Positions 5,365 through 6,685 of a stretch of 6,685 nucleotides of DNA are shown one piece after another. Source of the stretch: Desulfuromonadaceae bacterium (GTDB lineage: Bacteria; Desulfobacterota; Desulfuromonadia; Geobacterales; Pseudopelobacteraceae); the NCBI GenBank assembly GCA_028686145.1, contig JAQUCQ010000182.1, positions 1 through 6,685 on the forward strand. The letters are read 5' to 3'. The position numbers were made by a program, and so were the translations under genes. Positions within the stretch are counted from its first letter, which is position 1, and each line of letters starts with the position of its first letter. The notes below the pieces were generated by a model that did no database searches, was not told where the DNA came from, and was given only the letters and a program-made list of their open reading frames with translations.

Positions 5365-6591
5365 ATGGACTTTATTCAGACTCTTAAAATAGCTCTCCGG
5401 GCTCTGCGAACTAACAAGATGCGTTCGTTTTTGACCATGCTCGGCATTATCATCGGCATTGCCGCTGTCATTGCCATGATGGCGGTCGGTACCGGCGCCA
5501 GCTATGTCATTTCACAACAGATCGCCAGTATCGGCAGCAATATAATTCTGGTTATCCCCGGTTCTACCACCAGTGGCGGGCTCCGTACCGGTAGCGGAGG
5601 GGCACAGACGCTGACGAGCGACGATGTCAAAGCGATCATGGCGGAATGCCCCTCGGTGGCTTTGGCGGCCGGCACCGTACGCTCCTCCGGCCAGGTTGTC
5701 TACGGCAACATGAACTGGTCAACCGTCATCATGGGGGGCGGACCAGAGTTGTTCGAAATACGTGAATGGGGAGTTTCCAGTGGTCGAAGTATTACCCAGC
5801 AGGATGTGGACGGTGCATTAAAGGTTTGTTTGTTGGGACAAACTGTGGCTGACAACCTCTTTGGTTCCGCGGACCCGGTCGGCAGTATCGTGCGCATTAA
5901 AAAGATTCCCTTTACGGTTATTGGTGTTCTTGAGAGCAAAGGACAGTCCCCTCAGGGAACCGATCAGGATGATACGATATTTGTTCCGCTTCGCACTGCC
6001 CAGCGTAATCTTGTTCGCTCTCAGCACACCAACAGTGTCGGTGCCTTGATCGTCAAGGCTAAAAGCGAAGCGTTGCTGGGTAAGGCCGAGGAGGAAATCA
6101 AGGGACTTCTCAATCAGCGCCACCGCATTACGGGCGACAAGGAACCGGACTTCTCCACCCGCAACCTATCGGAGATTCTTGCCGTGGCAGAGCAATCCTC
6201 TAAGGCCATGTCGTTATTGCTTGGTGCCGTGGCTTCTATTTCGCTGATCGTCGGTGGTATCGGCATCATGAATATTATGCTGGTTTCGGTTACCGAACGT
6301 ACCCGCGAGATTGGTATCCGCATGGCAATCGGTGCCAAAAAGAATGACATCCTGCTGCAGTTCATGACTGAGGCGGTGTTGCTGACCATGCTGGGCGGCT
6401 TGATCGGTATCGCTCTGGGAACCGGAGGAGCTACCATAGTATCCAGTCTGCTTGGATGGCCAACCATGATTTCAATCCAATCCATCACGATCGCTTTTTT
6501 CTTCTCTGCTGCGGTGGGTATCTTTTTTGGTTTTTATCCTGCCAGAAAAGCCGCCGGACTTAATCCAATTGATGCTCTGAGGTATGAATAA
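5365..6591 (+). CDS. MacB-like ABC transporter permease (MacB_PCD/FtsX family)
   Basis: Inner-membrane subunit of 408 residues, the membrane partner of the preceding ATPase. An amphipathic N-terminus (DFIQTLKIALRALRTNKMRS) leads into TM1 (about 22-42), then a large periplasmic domain (about 45-275), then three membrane segments near 282-305, 333-356 and 372-392. This TM1 / periplasmic domain / three-TM layout is that of MacB, LolC/E and FtsX, which transmit force to periplasmic cargo rather than opening a classical channel. The TERTREIGIRMAIGA stretch after TM2 is the conserved cytoplasmic coupling region, and the end FGFYPARKAAGLNPIDALRYE is typical of MacB. A GTG at 5296 in frame would add 23 Arg-rich residues overlapping the ATPase gene; the ATG at 5365 gives the family N-terminus. 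It lies four bases after the ATPase stop. Confidence 0.94.
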   Translation: MDFIQTLKIALRALRTNKMRSFLTMLGIIIGIAAVIAMMAVGTGASYVISQQIASIGSNIILVIPGSTTSGGLRTGSGGAQTLTSDDVKAIMAECPSVALAAGTVRSSGQVVYGNMNWSTVIMGGGPELFEIREWGVSSGRSITQQDVDGALKVCLLGQTVADNLFGSADPVGSIVRIKKIPFTVIGVLESKGQSPQGTDQDDTIFVPLRTAQRNLVRSQHTNSVGALIVKAKSEALLGKAEEEIKGLLNQRHRITGDKEPDFSTRNLSEILAVAEQSSKAMSLLLGAVASISLIVGGIGIMNIMLVSVTERTREIGIRMAIGAKKNDILLQFMTEAVLLTMLGGLIGIALGTGGATIVSSLLGWPTMISIQSITIAFFFSAAVGIFFGFYPARKAAGLNPIDALRYE

Positions 6592-6592
6592 T

Positions 6593-6685
6593 ATGTCCGA
6601 CTGCCCGATGTGTTGCCGCTGGGATAGTGATCCGGATTTACGGATTATTGAACTGCCACACTCGTATGTAATGTTCAACCGGGAC
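6593..6685 (+). CDS. HIT-family protein (putative nucleotide hydrolase), partial at right edge
   Basis: An ORF starts at the ATG one base after the permease stop and stays open for 31 codons to the window edge. The visible N-terminus has a CPMCC cluster (C4, C7, C8), then DLRIIELPHSYVMFNRD. This resembles the start of HIT-family proteins, in which a Cys-x2-Cys segment is followed by a strand ending in N-x-D before the nucleotide-binding core. The diagnostic His-x-His-x-His triad would lie outside the window, so the call rests on the N-terminus alone. HIT proteins hydrolyse or transfer nucleotides such as diadenosine polyphosphates or AMP adducts in the cytoplasm. The one-base gap implies co-transcription with the transport genes, but a functional link to efflux is not evident. 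Confidence 0.55.
   Translation, partial: MSDCPMCCRWDSDPDLRIIELPHSYVMFNRD

Noticed and set aside
1..6685. CRISPR array, insertion sequence or prophage remnant
   Set aside because: No regularly spaced direct repeats, transposase motifs or terminal inverted repeats were seen on either strand.

Overview
The window looks like chromosomal DNA of a Gram-negative bacterium. It has an MlaE-type lipid-transport permease, a periplasmic membrane-fusion protein and a MacB-type permease, all of which imply an outer membrane. Moderate GC content, gene order and protein style suggest a Geobacter/Desulfuromonas-type deltaproteobacterium (Desulfuromonadia). That placement is inference; no marker gene fixes the species.

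Left part, minus strand (1-2757): a complete ATP-dependent Lon protease of 771 residues with all catalytic residues intact. Six bases after its stop comes the start of an MlaE-family ABC permease, which runs off the left edge. The pair probably forms one transcript, joining protein quality control to outer-membrane lipid transport.

Middle (2758-3392): about 630 bases between divergent genes, with no long gene but plenty of structure. On the lon side there is a TATAAT box and a perfect 8-bp inverted repeat. On the plus strand there is a compact self-contained unit: a TTGACA promoter with a 7-bp inverted repeat centred on its -35 box, a strong Shine-Dalgarno, a 20-codon ORF (MWTSRFRIRPVSHCKEGCPS), a GC-rich hairpin and a strong intrinsic terminator. 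A second promoter with an extended -10 overlaps the terminator's T-run and could serve the downstream genes on its own.

Right part, plus strand (3393-6685): a tightly packed operon. A MacA-like periplasmic adaptor is followed with no spacing by a MacB-like ATPase, then by a separate MacB-like permease, so MacB is split into two polypeptides. One base later a HIT-family protein begins and runs off the right edge. The three transport proteins should form a tripartite efflux or export machine that borrows a TolC-like outer-membrane channel encoded elsewhere.

The most interesting candidate is the short ORF and terminator upstream of the MacAB-like operon. Its Arg-Phe-Arg-Ile-Arg stretch resembles the (R/K)-x-(R/K) motif at which ribosomes stall on macrolides, as in the ErmD and Mef/Mel leader peptides, and the downstream operon is of the macrolide-efflux family. 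It may be a drug-sensing attenuator, but no clear antiterminator was found, and the second promoter argues against strict control. A stand-alone small protein or small RNA is an equally serious alternative.
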